Numbered from the stretch's first letter, positions 1-7,964 are shown. The stretch is 64,000 nt of DNA from Paludibacter sp963678465 (GCA_963678465.1 OY782858.1:3534001-3598000), one strand, 5' to 3'. The notes: generated from the letters alone by a model not told the origin. Program-made: numbers and translations.

Positions 1-631
1 AGCGTGTGAGGAATCCGGCGATAAACGGAATACCCAGATAGATAAATACACTTTCGGCAATTTGTCCAATAGTAATTCTCGACACGGCGTCGCTGGTGGG
101 AATGCCAAACCAGGCAGGCGCTACAGCTATAAAGAACCATGCATATACCGAGAAGAACAGTACCTGAAAGATACTGTTGAAAGCCACCAGACCTGCTGCG
201 TATTGCGTGTCGCCTTTAGCCAGATCGTTCCACACAATCACCATGGCAATACAACGTGCCAATCCGATCATGATGATACCATACACATATGGGAGGTTGG
301 AGTTGTTTTCGCCCGGGAAGAATTTGAAAAGCAGAATAGCGAGTGCAAACATCAGTGCCGGCCCTATAATCCAGTTTTGAACCAGTGATAAAGTGAGGAT
401 TTTGGTGTTACGAAATACTTCGCCCAGTTCTTCGTACTTTACCTTTGCCAATGGCGGATACATCATTACTATCAGGCCAATGGCGATAGGAATATTGGTG
501 GTACCTACCGATAGGCTGTTCCAGAAATCCGCTATTTGCGGAAACATCCAACCAGAGAAAACTCCTATTGCCATGGCAAGGAATATCCATAAAGTGAGAT
601 ATCTGTCGAGAAATTTTAGTCTTGTCTTCAT
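1..631 (-). CDS. acr3: Arsenite efflux permease, ACR3 family (3' end cut by window edge)
   Basis: About 210 N-terminal residues are present; the reading frame runs off the left edge. The translation is strongly hydrophobic with about six membrane segments and contains family-like stretches such as NIPIAIGLIVMMYPPLAKVKYEE near residues 41-63 and GLARCIAMVIVWN near 123-135, which holds the conserved Cys of ACR3 antiporters. ACR3 exports arsenite through the inner membrane using the proton gradient. It is the last visible gene of the minus-strand arsenic operon, 154 bases after gshF. The start at ATG 629-631 follows directly from the conserved N-terminus (MKTRLKFLDRYLTLW). Identification is firm; substrate (arsenite versus antimonite) is by family. 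Confidence 0.92.
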   Translation of the reverse strand, partial: MKTRLKFLDRYLTLWIFLAMAIGVFSGWMFPQIADFWNSLSVGTTNIPIAIGLIVMMYPPLAKVKYEELGEVFRNTKILTLSLVQNWIIGPALMFALAILLFKFFPGENNSNLPYVYGIIMIGLARCIAMVIVWNDLAKGDTQYAAGLVAFNSIFQVLFFSVYAWFFIAVAPAWFGIPTSDAVSRITIGQIAESVFIYLGIPFIAGFLTR

Positions 632-664
632 AATTTATATTGATTTGGAGTAATTATTCGGAGT

Positions 665-787
665 GCGACTTAGAGTCGCGCCCCGAATTGTTTTTAGTTC
701 TTAAGCAAGTAATAATATTCAATTATTTTTTTTCTGAAATTAAAATTCAGGCAACAACTCGTAACTTGTAACTCGTAACTCGTAACT
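665..787. repeat. Intergenic hairpin and heptamer word repeat
   Basis: The gap between gshF and acr3 holds a 6-bp inverted repeat GCGACT-TAG-AGTCGC (665-679) and, at about 756-787, four imperfect tandem copies of the heptamer AACTCGT that run into the gshF stop. No reading frame is evident. The hairpin lacks a U-run on either strand, so it is not an obvious terminator. Function unknown. Confidence 0.55.
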
Positions 788-3164
788 ATTTAATTAATTC
801 GCAGCATTCCAGTTTTATGCAAATCGTTCGTTTTGGACTTACTGTTAGCGTTTCAGTTACTATCGGATAGCCAAGCAGATCAAGTAGTTTCTCATTGAGT
901 TTCCGGTTTTCACCTTTGTATGGATGGCAATGAATATGTATGGCCGGATTGAAATTCAATTCAATAATCGCATAATTATCATCGCCGGCTTCTTGTGTGT
1001 AATCGGGAATAATCATGTCGAGTCCGGTGATTTTTACGCCCAATGCCTGTGCCGCTTTAACTGCTATCTTTTTGTACGACTCAGGAATGTCATCCGTAAA
1101 ATCAATGCTGTCGCCACCCGTGCTGATGTTCGAATTTTCACGCAGGAATACCGTTTCATTTTCCAACGGAATAGTATCAAAGTCTTTGTTTTGTGCTTTT
1201 AGAAACATTAATTCCGCCTCACCCAATTGAATTTTTTCAAGTGGCGTATGATAGCCTTTTCCCCGCAAAGGATCCTTGTTTTTCTCAACGACCAGTTCCC
1301 GAATGGTATGGCTACCGTTGCCGGTAACATTTGCCGGAACACGATGCAAAATACCCACCACCTCATCGTTCATTACAAATATCCTGAACTCTTTGCCGTC
1401 GATAAATTCTTCTATCAAAATGCTTTGATCGGCTTCAAAGGCAATATCTATGGCTCTTTCAAAGATGTGGACATCATTATTGTTTTTAATAATTGTAATT
1501 CCAAGCCCGAAGTTGGTCGATTTTGGTTTAATAACTACCGCTTTGTCTTTGAAGTATTGAAAATCGGCTTTCGCCATTGTGCTGTCCGTGTAATTCAACC
1601 CCTTGGGTACTCTGATGCCGTGTTCATTCAGAATTTGCTTCGTTAGCACTTTATTTTCCATCGCCAAAATACTGGAGTAATTATCGAGCGAAGTCTTCGT
1701 TGCCTGACGCACATATTGAATGTTTTCATCGCGCTTTAAACGAACGAAGTTTTCTTCTCTGTCGAGAATATCAAATGCAACACCACGGCGTACAGCTTCC
1801 CGCAGCACGAGTTGAGTCGACAGTTCCATATCCTCCAACCCTTTGAAGTTGAATTTATTTAGTTTGCTTTCTTGCAAGTAATTCTTTGCCATAACCAGAT
1901 GGAACGGAATAAATCCATTTACGTCTGTCTCGTTTAATACCTGCTGAACAATTCTTCGTTCGGGATATTGAATCATTTCCTGAACATATTTTAATGTGTT
2001 TAGGTAGTTCTGATTTTCAATGCCAAGGGTTGTAAATAAGCTTTGCATATTCGAAACCAATAGTTTGGCTTCCTCCCATGCATCCGATTTTGAACCATCC
2101 TCCCGGATAAAGATTAATTTTTCTAACAAACCGTACAAAGAGATGTTGCCATGATTCATGTTCGCGATGGCCTGAAATTCGGAGCTGAAATCATTTTGCT
2201 CGTCGGTAAGTAAACCGTAAATAGCCAATCCATGAATAAACTGCAGCATCTCCGCTGTAAGCCCTATTTTACTCATTGGGTTAATGTCAATAAAACGCGC
2301 TTCAACATAAGTGATATGTTCCGAATGATTGATAAATTTGGGTCGTACCGATGCGTACAATTCCTTACCTGCCGATAGTGTTCCTTTTTTTACCATTTCC
2401 TCAATGCTCTGTTGATAGCCTTTGGTTGAGCTGTAATCGGGATAAAGATCTTCGAGATTCCCGTACCCAAAGCAGCTGTTGCGAAGCGACAGTCCACGTG
2501 TTTTGGAATTAAAATAGATGGGCAGTTCGCGGCATTTCAGATCGAAGGTAGGATCCACGATGGGACTACAGCCAAATATCAATACATAAAGCCACCGGTA
2601 CCGGAGGAGTTGACGTGTTATTTTCAGGTATACTTCATCTCTGAACGCTTCAAATGAAATCTCTTGTGATGTATTTTGATAAAGCGCATGTAGTAGCGTT
2701 TCATTCAGCGAAATATTGAAATGAATACCCGAAACAGCCTGCTTTTTTCTGCCGTATTTTTCTGCAATTTTTTCGCGGTATTCTATTTCCTTTTTTCCTC
2801 TTTTTGCATACTGAGCAATTGGAATTTCTTCCTCATTGGGCAGAATAGGCGGTATGCTCTGTGGCCAGAGGTATTCATCGTTCAGTTCAATACTTACGAT
2901 ATCATGAATGGTTTCGAGAAAACCCAATGCTTCAGCAACACTTGGCAGTGGAGGCGTAATCATCTCCACCTGACTTTCGGAAAAGTCGGTAGTGATATAG
3001 GCATGACTTAATTTGTCGCCAAATACCGCCGGATGCGGTGTTTGGGAAATAACTCCGTTTTTATCCACACGAATGTTTTCTTTCTCAATGCCAAATAGCC
3101 CTTTGAGCCAGATATTACCTTTCAACGGCGAATGAGTCGGTGTGAAATTCAGTTGAAGTCCCAT
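786..3164 (-). CDS. gshF: Bifunctional glutamate-cysteine ligase / glutathione synthetase
   Basis: The 792-residue protein matches the GshF architecture: an N-terminal GshA-like ligase of about 470 residues (motifs FGIEKENIRV at 24-33, SGIHFN, and SFGYGN-like segment) followed by an ATP-grasp domain (about 490-760) with an IIELNFNPAIH metal-binding end. It makes glutathione from Glu, Cys and Gly in the cytoplasm in two ATP-dependent steps. Its place between arsN2 and acr3 suggests the thiol serves arsenic detoxification, as electron donor or as ligand of arsenite for efflux. GshF is sporadic in anaerobes and Bacteroidota, so the gene may have been acquired with the operon. Length is slightly above the usual 750-760. 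Confidence 0.93.
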   Translation of the reverse strand: MGLQLNFTPTHSPLKGNIWLKGLFGIEKENIRVDKNGVISQTPHPAVFGDKLSHAYITTDFSESQVEMITPPLPSVAEALGFLETIHDIVSIELNDEYLWPQSIPPILPNEEEIPIAQYAKRGKKEIEYREKIAEKYGRKKQAVSGIHFNISLNETLLHALYQNTSQEISFEAFRDEVYLKITRQLLRYRWLYVLIFGCSPIVDPTFDLKCRELPIYFNSKTRGLSLRNSCFGYGNLEDLYPDYSSTKGYQQSIEEMVKKGTLSAGKELYASVRPKFINHSEHITYVEARFIDINPMSKIGLTAEMLQFIHGLAIYGLLTDEQNDFSSEFQAIANMNHGNISLYGLLEKLIFIREDGSKSDAWEEAKLLVSNMQSLFTTLGIENQNYLNTLKYVQEMIQYPERRIVQQVLNETDVNGFIPFHLVMAKNYLQESKLNKFNFKGLEDMELSTQLVLREAVRRGVAFDILDREENFVRLKRDENIQYVRQATKTSLDNYSSILAMENKVLTKQILNEHGIRVPKGLNYTDSTMAKADFQYFKDKAVVIKPKSTNFGLGITIIKNNNDVHIFERAIDIAFEADQSILIEEFIDGKEFRIFVMNDEVVGILHRVPANVTGNGSHTIRELVVEKNKDPLRGKGYHTPLEKIQLGEAELMFLKAQNKDFDTIPLENETVFLRENSNISTGGDSIDFTDDIPESYKKIAVKAAQALGVKITGLDMIIPDYTQEAGDDNYAIIELNFNPAIHIHCHPYKGENRKLNEKLLDLLGYPIVTETLTVSPKRTICIKLECCELIK

Positions 3165-3188
3165 ATAAATATTATTTTTTTCAAAATG

Positions 3189-3743
3189 TCAAAGTTGATA
3201 TTTCATGCAAATGGCTGCCGACGGGCAAATAGACGAAAATTCAGTAGTGCTTCCAATGTTTTCAGGAACATCGTTTCTGTTGATCATTTCCCAACCCAGT
3301 TTCCCGAAAAATTTGTCGGCAGTGGTGGTGAGCAAAAAGAACTCTTTAATGCCTTGTTCCTGTGCTAAAGCAAAAATATTGTCTATCATTGTGTGCGCAA
3401 TCATCATATTTCGATACAATGGTTTTACGGCCAATGAACGAAACAAACCGTTTTGATTGTAGGCTTCATATCCGGCACAACCGATTATTTGCTGATCAAT
3501 TTCAGCAACAACAAAATGTTGTTTCCCTGGCATAACATCCGAATATGGCAATTTACATTCATCAAGCAACTGTATAATTGCTGGTAGGTCTTCAACGGTG
3601 GCTGTTCGGTAGTTGATAAAGTCGACTGCTTCCAAAGAAGTGGAGTTGCCCGAACACGAATACTGTGTTCGGACTAAACTTTTGCGTGCCAGCTCGGTAT
3701 ATTCTTCAATGCGCGATTTGTTCGGGTTTTCTGAATTGATCAT
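3189..3743 (-). CDS. arsN2: ArsN2-like GNAT acetyltransferase with ArsM-like N-terminal tail
   Basis: 184 residues. Residues about 45-180 form a GNAT fold (YRTATVEDLPAIIQLL start, acyl-CoA loop region near LFRSLAVKPLYRNMMIAHTM), matching the arsenic-associated N-acetyltransferase ArsN2, which usually is about 140-150 residues. The extra N-terminal 45 residues resemble the N-terminal tail of the neighbouring ArsM: over 20 aligned positions (13-32 here, 12-31 in ArsM) nine are identical, including Tyr, Ala, Ser-Leu and Ser-Cys-x-Gly. ArsN-type enzymes are thought to acetylate arsenic compounds, but the ArsN2 substrate is not settled. Lies 25 bases upstream of gshF in the same operon. Confidence 0.8.
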   Translation of the reverse strand: MINSENPNKSRIEEYTELARKSLVRTQYSCSGNSTSLEAVDFINYRTATVEDLPAIIQLLDECKLPYSDVMPGKQHFVVAEIDQQIIGCAGYEAYNQNGLFRSLAVKPLYRNMMIAHTMIDNIFALAQEQGIKEFFLLTTTADKFFGKLGWEMINRNDVPENIGSTTEFSSICPSAAICMKYQL

Positions 3744-3749
3744 ATCTTT

Positions 3750-3825
3750 CTCAAATTATATCGAATCTTCAAATCTTCGAATAATATCGAATCTTCAAAT
3801 AATATCAAATTTTCAAATCTTCGAA
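3750..3825. repeat. AT-rich word repeat in ars operon gap
   Basis: The gap between arsM and arsN2 consists almost wholly of imperfect repetitions of the words ATCGAATCTTCAAAT and AATAATATC. Related TTTGAA/TTCAAA words recur in the gaps at 5009-5042, 5095-5130 and 5570-5600 of the same operon. No coding or regulatory feature is seen in it. Confidence 0.6.
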
Positions 3826-4635
3826 TTATATCGTTTTTTCAGCAGAAATTGTGATGCTGTAAATTCCTGTGTCTCCTTTTCTGAACAATTCAAGTTCATC
3901 AGTACCCATATAGTTTTTCAAAATTTCTACGGGGATGACAATGTCTTTTTTCTTGTGAATTGTAATGTTTAGGAAACCAGTGTTTTTGATAATATTGGTG
4001 TATTCGTTGATCTCAATAGCTCCCGAAACACAACCGGCATACATTTCAGCATCTTTCTGAAGTTGCTCCGGCAATTTACCTTTTATCACCACATCCGAGA
4101 CACAAAAATGTCCTTCGGGTTTAAGAACACGGTAGATTTCGGAGAATGCTTTTTGTTTGTCAGGGACTAAATTTAGTACGCAATTTGAAACTATCACATC
4201 AAACAGACTGTCGCCTAATGGCATTTCTTCAATGTCACCCTGAATGAATTCAACATTTGTGTATCCTAGTTTGGCATTGTTGGTACGGGCTTTCTCAAGC
4301 ATGGCCTCCGTAAAATCAATCCCCGTGACTTTGCCTGTTTCGCCCACAATGGCACGAGCCACGAAACAATCGTTTCCGGCTCCACTACCCAAATCCAACA
4401 CCGAATCACCCTCTTTGATATTGGCAAACTGTGTAGGAATACCGCATCCCAAGCCTAAATCAGCATCAGTGTTATGGCCTTTGACGTTTACATATTCGTC
4501 ACCAATCATGCTAAATTCCAATTCTCCGCAACAGCCCGAAGTACCGCAACAAGATGTTTGCTCATTAAGTAAACTTTGTTGAGCTATTTGTCCGTACTTT
4601 TCCTGAACAATAAATTTTAAATCTTCTGTTTTCAT
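3826..4635 (-). CDS. arsM: Arsenite S-adenosylmethionine methyltransferase
   Basis: 269 residues with SAM-binding motif VLDLGSGAGND (79-89) and the three conserved arsenite-binding cysteines of ArsM at C64, C152 and C202; the 50-residue spacing between the last two agrees with characterised ArsM enzymes. A Cys-rich N-terminal stretch (C29, C30, C35, C36) precedes the domain. It methylates As(III) to mono- to trimethyl arsenicals in the cytoplasm. I chose ATG at 4633-4635 over a TTG nine bases upstream because ATG gives the natural N-terminus MKTEDLKF. Located 12 bases after the DUF3147 gene, so probably co-translated with it. Confidence 0.94.
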   Translation of the reverse strand: MKTEDLKFIVQEKYGQIAQQSLLNEQTSCCGTSGCCGELEFSMIGDEYVNVKGHNTDADLGLGCGIPTQFANIKEGDSVLDLGSGAGNDCFVARAIVGETGKVTGIDFTEAMLEKARTNNAKLGYTNVEFIQGDIEEMPLGDSLFDVIVSNCVLNLVPDKQKAFSEIYRVLKPEGHFCVSDVVIKGKLPEQLQKDAEMYAGCVSGAIEINEYTNIIKNTGFLNITIHKKKDIVIPVEILKNYMGTDELELFRKGDTGIYSITISAEKTI

Positions 4636-4647
4636 TATTCTCAAAAA

Positions 4648-4998
4648 TTAAATATTGATCCCGAATTTTCTCAAAACAAACAACATTATAAAATAGCCTA
4701 TCACCATAATTGTGAGCGAAATTCCCAACGACAACCAGAAATCCACATTCTTCTTCAGCAAAACAGGAAAAAGAACAAAGAAAAGCAATGAGGGTATCAC
4801 CAGCCAAAAAATCCCCTGCGACAGTTCTGCAATTTTTGCTGTATCCTTTGTATCGATATACATCCACACAAAAGCCAGTAACGACACCAGCGGAATGGAG
4901 GCCAGAATGCTGCCCAGCGTTGTGCTGCGTTTTGATATTTCCGAAATAGCCACCAATGTCACCGACGAGAGTAATATTTTGATAATGTAGTAAATCAT
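4648..4998 (-). CDS. DUF3147-like small membrane protein
   Basis: 116 residues with four predicted membrane segments (about 1-20, 29-47, 60-80, 88-110) and a polar loop (YIDTKDTAKIAE). It resembles DUF3147 proteins, which often occur in arsenic and metal resistance operons of Bacteroidota and Proteobacteria; function is unknown. Its position between arsC and arsM points to a role in arsenic handling, perhaps in membrane transport or as accessory to efflux, but that is inference. Confidence 0.72.
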   Translation of the reverse strand: MIYYIIKILLSSVTLVAISEISKRSTTLGSILASIPLVSLLAFVWMYIDTKDTAKIAELSQGIFWLVIPSLLFFVLFPVLLKKNVDFWLSLGISLTIMVIGYFIMLFVLRKFGINI

Positions 4999-5046
4999 AA
5001 TATTAATTTGAAAGATTAGAAAATTCGATATAATTTGAAAATATAC

Positions 5047-5062
5047 CCCGATAGCTATCGGG
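5047..5062. repeat. Short GC-rich intergenic palindrome
   Basis: CCCGATAGCTATCGGG is a perfect 16-base palindrome in the arsC-DUF3147 gap, surrounded by AT-rich word repeats. GC-rich palindromes of this kind are scattered in Bacteroidota intergenic DNA. It has no adjacent U-run, so a terminator role is doubtful. Confidence 0.6.
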
Positions 5063-5130
5063 ATTGAAAATGAAATGAGAATTTAAGTGGTCTTTCATTT
5101 TCAAATTTTCAAATTGATTTATTTTCAAAT

Positions 5131-5556
5131 TTATAGTAGAGGTTTAATTTGTTCAACGTAAAATTTATAGAAACCGGCTTTGATTTCATCACGAACACGG
5201 ATAAATTCGCTCCGGATAAATTCATCTGTCCCCACAGCATGGCTTGGATCATCAAAACCAATGTGCAAGCGGTTTTTTACTTTTCCGAAGAATGCCGGAC
5301 ATTCCTCATTGGCGCCACCACAAACGGTAATCACATAATCCCATTCATCTTTCAGGTATTTTTCTACTGAATCGGAAGTGTGTTGGCTGATGTCTATTCC
5401 GGCATCTTTCATGGCTACCACTGCTTTTTGGTTGAGTTTCCCTGAAGCTTGTGTGCCAGCGGAACAAACGGTGATTGTTGAATCGAACGATTGTAAAAAG
5501 CCGTGTGCCATTTGGCTGCGGCAGGAGTTGCCGGTACAGAGAATTAATACTTTCAT
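5131..5556 (-). CDS. arsC: Arsenate reductase, thioredoxin-coupled (LMW-phosphatase fold)
   Basis: 141 residues. The P-loop CTGNSCR (C7-R13) and two further cysteines at C79 and C86 reproduce the C10/C82/C89 relay of Bacillus subtilis ArsC with a constant offset of three. It reduces arsenate to arsenite in the cytoplasm using a Cys disulfide cascade re-reduced by thioredoxin. Sits 48 bases downstream of the rhodanese gene, before DUF3147. Full length; start supported by the canonical MKVLILCTGNS beginning. Confidence 0.95.
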   Translation of the reverse strand: MKVLILCTGNSCRSQMAHGFLQSFDSTITVCSAGTQASGKLNQKAVVAMKDAGIDISQHTSDSVEKYLKDEWDYVITVCGGANEECPAFFGKVKNRLHIGFDDPSHAVGTDEFIRSEFIRVRDEIKAGFYKFYVEQIKPLL

Positions 5557-5604
5557 GTTTGTTTTAATTTGAAGATTTGAAAATGAGTTAATTTGATAAG
5601 TATT

Positions 5605-5994
5605 TTAGCAGCAACCATCACTTCCACAACCACATGAAGCGGCTGGTTTGGCAAATGAAAAAGTGCGGGGTGCTGTTTTTACGGGCAATCCTGCTTGCTG
5701 CCATGCTTCTATACCGCCCTCAAGACTAAAAATATTGGCTTCATCCCAACCCTGAATGACAAGAAACTGTGCAACTCTCAGACTTCGGATGCCTAAATGA
5801 CAAGCCACGACAATTTTCAGATCTCTGGGAAGTTCGTCATAATTCTCGTCGAAATTGCTGAAAGGGATATTCAATACTTCGTCGTGCACAAATGCTTTTT
5901 GCTGAATTTCATCCTTTTCACGCACATCCAAAAGCATTGCGCCTTCAGCCAATAACTCATTGGCTTCGTTTGCGGATATTTCCTTTATGTTCAT
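5605..5994 (-). CDS. Single-domain rhodanese with Cys-rich C-terminal tail
   Basis: 129 residues. A rhodanese fold with LLDVRE (21-26) and active-site loop CHLGIRS (C65) occupies residues 1-105; the C-terminal tail ends with SCGCGSDGCC, four cysteines at 121, 123, 128 and 129. Rhodaneses carry persulfide sulfur or act as Cys-based reductases; some arsenate reductases (Acr2/Cdc25 type) share the fold, but the loop here is not the typical CX5R of that group read as arsenate binding with certainty. The tail could bind arsenite. It lies directly between arsR and arsC, 12 bases after arsR, so it is part of the arsenic operon. Confidence 0.85.
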   Translation of the reverse strand: MNIKEISANEANELLAEGAMLLDVREKDEIQQKAFVHDEVLNIPFSNFDENYDELPRDLKIVVACHLGIRSLRVAQFLVIQGWDEANIFSLEGGIEAWQQAGLPVKTAPRTFSFAKPAASCGCGSDGCC

Positions 5995-6006
5995 ATTGAT
6001 TTTTGT

Positions 6007-6333
6007 TTATTTGCATGAGAATTCCTCACAAGCTATTTTGCTGAAAAAGGCATCAAATTTTGCCAACTTTTCTTCAATTGAGCTTCCGCACAAACAGTAA
6101 TTGATTTTCAGTCCGTCAATTTCGCCATGAATTAAACCCATGTCGCGCAATTCTTTTAAATGCTGCGACACCGTTGTGCGACTCAGTGGCAACTGATCCG
6201 AAATATCGCCCGAAATGCAGGTTTTTGTTTCGGCCAGATACTTTAAAATAGCCAAACGCGCGGGATGCGAAATCACTTTGGCAAAATTAGCCAGTTCCTG
6301 TAACTCATTATCAAATACTTCCGGTTTTCTCAT
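6007..6333 (-). CDS. arsR: ArsR-family winged-helix repressor
   Basis: 108 residues with the ArsR helix-turn-helix (LPLSRTTVSQHLKELRDMGLI, about residues 48-68) preceded by a Cys in TCISGDI and followed by C81 and C-terminal Cys residues (IACEEFSCK). Such repressors release DNA on binding arsenite at Cys sites. The canonical CVC metal site of E. coli ArsR in the recognition helix is absent, so the sensing cysteines are probably those at the C-terminus, as in other ArsR subtypes. It is the first gene of the operon and should be autoregulated through the inverted repeat just upstream. Confidence 0.92.
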   Translation of the reverse strand: MRKPEVFDNELQELANFAKVISHPARLAILKYLAETKTCISGDISDQLPLSRTTVSQHLKELRDMGLIHGEIDGLKINYCLCGSSIEEKLAKFDAFFSKIACEEFSCK

Positions 6334-6346
6334 GTTTGTGTTGTTT

Positions 6347-6368
6347 TATGTCGCAAACATACGACATA
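6347..6368. promoter_or_regulatory. Probable ArsR operator
   Basis: Perfect 7-bp inverted repeat TATGTCG-N8-CGACATA, 13 bases upstream of the arsR start codon in the divergent region between arsR and the sigma-factor gene. Size, symmetry and position fit an ArsR-family operator. Confidence 0.7.
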
Positions 6369-6438
6369 GTTTTGAGATTACAAAATTTATTGTGTGTAAT
6401 TTATGATACAATTCAATATTTTATGAATACTTTATTTG

Positions 6439-6446
6439 TACTTTTG
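6439..6446 (+). promoter_or_regulatory. -7 box of ECF sigma gene promoter
   Basis: TACTTTTG matches the Bacteroidota -7 consensus TAnnTTTG, 56 bases before the sigma gene start. I do not see a clear TTTG at the -33 position. Confidence 0.5.
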
Positions 6447-6502
6447 AAAAAATATTTCATATCCGATGTTATGTTTCCGTTTTTTAATCGTCGTAGTTAT
6501 AA

Positions 6503-7003
6503 ATGAGTCAGGAAAGATTTAAGGCAGAGATACTGCCCATACGCCAAAAGCTATTCCACATAGCGCAACACATACTTGTGGAGGAAGAAGAAGCAGAAGA
6601 CGCCGTGCAGGAAGTTCTTCTCAAGCTTTGGCACACGCGTGACTCGCTACAGAACTACGATAATGCGGCAGCTTTTGCAACAACGGTTACAAAAAATCAT
6701 TGCCTCGACCGGTTGAAAGTAAAAAAAAGAACCGATGCGTTGGACGATACTTACAACGCTCGCGCCGGTACCGACAATCCGCATTTGGAACTTGAGCGCA
6801 AAAACACGGAGGAGATTCTGAAAAAAATTATAGGTCAACTTCCGGCATTGCAGCAAGCCATTATCCGAATGAAAGATATTGAAGAATACGAAGTGGAGGA
6901 AATTGCAGAAATAACAGGAACAAAACCCGATGCAGTGCGTACCAATTTATCGCGGGCACGAAAAAAAGTGAGAGAAGAATACATTAAACTAACAACAGTA
7001 TGA
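6503..7003 (+). CDS. RNA polymerase sigma factor, ECF family
   Basis: 166 residues with sigma region 2 (EDAVQEVLLKLWHTRDSL, residues about 32-49, and the WxTRD-like core-binding helix) and region 4 (LPALQQAIIRMKDIEEYEVEEIAEITG..., about 112-158, ending with the SRARKKVRE recognition segment). ECF factors direct RNA polymerase to stress or envelope promoters. The stop overlaps the next start by four bases (ATGA), linking it to the following membrane protein, a probable anti-sigma factor. The regulon is not evident here; the envelope genes downstream are candidates. Confidence 0.9.
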   Translation: MSQERFKAEILPIRQKLFHIAQHILVEEEEAEDAVQEVLLKLWHTRDSLQNYDNAAAFATTVTKNHCLDRLKVKKRTDALDDTYNARAGTDNPHLELERKNTEEILKKIIGQLPALQQAIIRMKDIEEYEVEEIAEITGTKPDAVRTNLSRARKKVREEYIKLTTV

Positions 7004-7470
7004 AACTGAAAATAAAACATAAAATTACTTTCGAACAGGCTGATAAGCTTATTGAAAAGTACTACGATGGATTCACAACCGTCGATGAAGAAAAGCTGTT
7101 GCAGGATTTTCTTTCACAATCCAATTTGCCGGCTAAGTACAAACCAGAGCAAGCCATTTTCGGATATTTCGAAACTAAAAAGCAAAAGCCTGTTTTCAGT
7201 ATCCGACCCTATATTCGATGGGCAGGAGCAGCTGCTGCCATGCTTGTGTTCGCAGTTGGCATACAAACTTTTGTGCAGCAGAATACATCAAATTATGCCT
7301 ACGTGGATGGCGTGAAAATAATAAATAAAAATGAAATAAAAACTCAGGCTATGGCCTCACTAAGTAATGTTTCGGCCGACAATAACGAAGTGGAGCAAAG
7401 TCTTGAAAACCTGAACGACAACGAGATTATGCAACAGCAGCTCGACGTCTTTGCAGGATTAGGTGAATAA
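7000..7470 (+). CDS. Single-pass membrane protein, probable anti-sigma factor
   Basis: 156 residues: a cytoplasmic N-terminal half with FEQADKLIEKYYDGFTTVDEEKLLQDFL, typical of Bacteroidota anti-sigma-like proteins, one membrane segment at about 74-92, and a periplasmic C-terminal part rich in Asn and Gln. Translational coupling to the ECF sigma gene (4-base overlap) supports an anti-sigma role. There is no zinc-binding HxxxCxxC motif, so it is not of the ZAS type. Function is inferred from context and topology only. Confidence 0.7.
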   Translation: MKLKIKHKITFEQADKLIEKYYDGFTTVDEEKLLQDFLSQSNLPAKYKPEQAIFGYFETKKQKPVFSIRPYIRWAGAAAAMLVFAVGIQTFVQQNTSNYAYVDGVKIINKNEIKTQAMASLSNVSADNNEVEQSLENLNDNEIMQQQLDVFAGLGE

Positions 7471-7475
7471 AAAAA

Positions 7476-7937
7476 ATGAAAAATATGAATCCAATTAAAA
7501 AGTATCTGATAATGTTGCTGATAGGTGGTTTTGGTGTTTTGCCAAAGCTTCAGGCGCAGAGCGATTTGCAAATCAGCAAGGTCTTTGACCAGTACGGCGA
7601 ACGAAAAGGCGTTGTGATGGTAGAACTCTCCAACGAAATGCTGGATGGGTATGACTTTAGCCTTTTCAAAAGTATAACGATAAAAAACAATCCGGCGGCG
7701 GCCGATTTTATTCGCAAATGTCTGATAAAGGACGAACTGGGAGCCAAAAAAGTGAAGCAGGTGGTAGCCAATGGAGTGCCAACGTCAATTTATCTGCAAT
7801 TGCCACGCAAAGCTGAGTTTTACAGACTGATCCTGTTCAACGAAACCTTTAAACCCGAAAACATGATTACGCTCATTTACATCGAATCGAAAAATGATTC
7901 GGAAGATGTGCTGAAACTCATTTTAAAGAAAAAATAA
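7476..7937 (+). CDS. Exported protein of unknown function
   Basis: 153 residues with a signal peptide (cleavage likely after LQAQ near residue 28) and a basic C-terminus. The mature part carries predicted beta strands (GVVMVELSNEMLDGYDFSLFKSITI, FYRLILFNE) and resembles small secreted proteins found after ECF sigma/anti-sigma pairs in Bacteroidales (DUF4252- or DUF6108-like, from memory, not verified). It starts five bases after the membrane protein, so it is in the same operon. Confidence 0.65.
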   Translation: MKNMNPIKKYLIMLLIGGFGVLPKLQAQSDLQISKVFDQYGERKGVVMVELSNEMLDGYDFSLFKSITIKNNPAAADFIRKCLIKDELGAKKVKQVVANGVPTSIYLQLPRKAEFYRLILFNETFKPENMITLIYIESKNDSEDVLKLILKKK

Positions 7938-7964
7938 ATACAAACGACTTAATAATTAGACACA

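Noticed and set aside
62..590. Open frames on both strands across the left edge
   Set aside because: They are shadows of the acr3 gene, whose minus-strand frame gives a clear ACR3 protein running off the edge.
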